Source: JBFWWW01 sp050245975
GTDB lineage: Bacteria > Pseudomonadota > Alphaproteobacteria > Rhizobiales > Hyphomicrobiaceae
Assembly (NCBI GenBank): GCA_050245975.1
Contig: JBFWWW010000085.1
Coordinates: 1 to 14,794 of the forward strand
DNA: 14,794 nt
Direction of reading: 5' to 3'
Shown here one piece after another: positions 13,973-14,794 of this stretch. Within the stretch, counting starts at the first letter, position 1. Each line of letters opens with the position of its first letter. The position numbers and the translations under genes are program-made. The notes beneath the pieces are model-generated. The model was not told where the DNA came from and did no database searches. It was given only the letters and a program-made list of their open reading frames with translations.

Positions 13973-14644
13973 TCAGCGCCAGCGGCCGACCGTCTGCAGT
14001 GCCTGCCAGTTCGTGAGGCCGAGAAAGAGCGCCACCAGCATCAGGAAAAATGCGTTGGGCAGCGCGTAGTACGCCACGGCCGCCGCCACCAGCAGGCCGA
14101 GGCCGGCAACGATCCGCGTCGACCAGCGCGGACCGAGAACGACGCCCAGCAGCGCTTCGAGGGTGTGCCCGCCGTCCAGCGGATAGGCCGGCAGCAGATT
14201 GAAGATCAGCAGGAAGAGATTGACCGAGGCCAGCACGGCCAAAGGCACCATCAGCATCGGCTTGCCGATGGCCGACGCCTCGCCGGCAATTGCCTCGAGA
14301 CCGAGCCACAAACCGAGATTGACGGCCGGACCGGCGAGATAGATCACCGCGCGGGCGAAGGCGGAGCGCGGCAGGGAGCGCTCGAAATTCGCGACGCCGC
14401 CAAGTCCCGTCAGCTCGATATAGGCGACACGCGCATTGAACAGCCAGCCCGCCAGGGCATGCCCCAGCTCGTGCAGCAGGATCGACAGCACAATTCCGAC
14501 GACGATGACGAGCCCGGCCGACATCGCCTGCGTGCTGCCCGAGGTAAAATACGGGTACGTGAAGATCAGCAGCACCAGGACGAACATCATGTCGAGATAA
14601 ATCGGGATGCCCGCGATGCGGCCGATCTCCGTACGGGCAAACAT
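13973..14644 (-). CDS. M50/site-2-protease-like membrane metallopeptidase
   Basis: This 223-residue polytopic membrane protein has the zinc-binding HELGH motif at residues 58-62 inside a membrane helix, and the second motif NLLPAYPLDGG at 149-159, where Asp157 is the third zinc ligand. Both are needed for intramembrane cleavage by this family, and both are intact. It is short, without PDZ or CBS domains, like the compact rhizobial/archaeal M50 group. Hydrophobic stretches near 20-32, 43-63, 97-117, 133-150 and 180-210 suggest about six helices. The start at 14642-14644 is set by GGGAGGT (14652-14658), 7 nt away; the frame is open to 14710. It lies 84 bp downstream of the argG-like gene on the same strand. 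The substrate is unknown. Confidence 0.9.
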   Translation of the reverse strand: MFARTEIGRIAGIPIYLDMMFVLVLLIFTYPYFTSGSTQAMSAGLVIVVGIVLSILLHELGHALAGWLFNARVAYIELTGLGGVANFERSLPRSAFARAVIYLAGPAVNLGLWLGLEAIAGEASAIGKPMLMVPLAVLASVNLFLLIFNLLPAYPLDGGHTLEALLGVVLGPRWSTRIVAGLGLLVAAAVAYYALPNAFFLMLVALFLGLTNWQALQTVGRWR

Positions 14645-14728
14645 CGCGTCGACCTCCCGAATCTGCCGAAGATTGTCCAGCCGGCTCACGCCTGCGCGTG
14701 CGCCGGTCAAAAGCCAGGGCGCTGACGA

Positions 14729-14794
14729 CTACCGCCGCCGGTTGCGCTGGCCCAGCGTGCGCAGGCGCAGCGCATTGAGACGGATGAAGCCTTC
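14729..14794 (-). CDS. argG: Argininosuccinate synthase, C-terminal end (5' part outside window)
   Basis: Only the last 21 codons and a TAG stop are visible. They read EGFIRLNALRLRTLGQRNRR plus a final Arg. The FIRLNALRLR stretch is what I recall as the C-terminus of alphaproteobacterial ArgG, which joins citrulline and aspartate in arginine synthesis. The identification rests on this short tail alone. The gene is cut by the window edge and lies upstream of the M50 peptidase gene. Confidence 0.6.
   Translation of the reverse strand, partial: EGFIRLNALRLRTLGQRNRRR

Overview
The window is a high-GC alphaproteobacterial chromosome segment, most likely of the Rhizobiales/Hyphomicrobiales type. 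The evidence is the GC-rich third codon positions, a prkA-yeaH-spoVR cluster, a hisA-hisF pair, an ArgG C-terminus of alphaproteobacterial type, and two GTTC-N7-GTTC boxes (the LexA/SOS box specific to this class). No rRNA, tRNA or CRISPR array was seen.

Left part (1-6058): the 3' part of an acyl-CoA dehydrogenase gene (+) runs into a three-gene minus-strand cluster, read prkA (serine kinase, AAA+ domain) -> yeaH (DUF444, von Willebrand-like) -> spoVR. These three families are commonly encoded together and are linked to stress and starvation physiology. A 377-bp non-coding stretch lies upstream of prkA.

Middle (6059-8127): hisF and hisA (minus, histidine biosynthesis) diverge from a small gene with a helix-turn-helix-like segment.

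Accessory insert (8139-11149): a complete 3,011-bp transposon, defined from the sequence by 24-bp terminal inverted repeats (23/24 identical) and an exact 8-bp target duplication (ATCAACCA). It encodes an IS1595-type transposase (zinc ribbon plus DDE domain), a 56-residue accessory ORF, and a two-gene cargo: an ABC/AAA15-like ATPase translationally coupled to a TOPRIM (DUF3226-like) protein. This ATPase + TOPRIM pairing is the architecture of PARIS, OLD and AbiL-type anti-phage systems, so the element looks like a small mobile defence island. A 13-bp stem-loop sits over the first possible start codon of the ATPase gene.

The transposon landed 12 bp from the first of two LexA-type boxes that precede a Cas2-like small gene (11298-11645). 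The -10-like TATTAT in its right end lies exactly 17 bp from a -35-like hexamer inside that LexA box, so the insertion may have placed the transposase under SOS control.

Right part (11298-14794): the Cas2-like gene (+); a membrane protein and an Ada-zinc-motif hypothetical protein, translationally coupled (minus); an enoyl-CoA hydratase/isomerase (+); an M50/site-2-protease-like membrane peptidase (minus); and the last 21 codons of a gene that looks like argG (minus), cut by the window edge.
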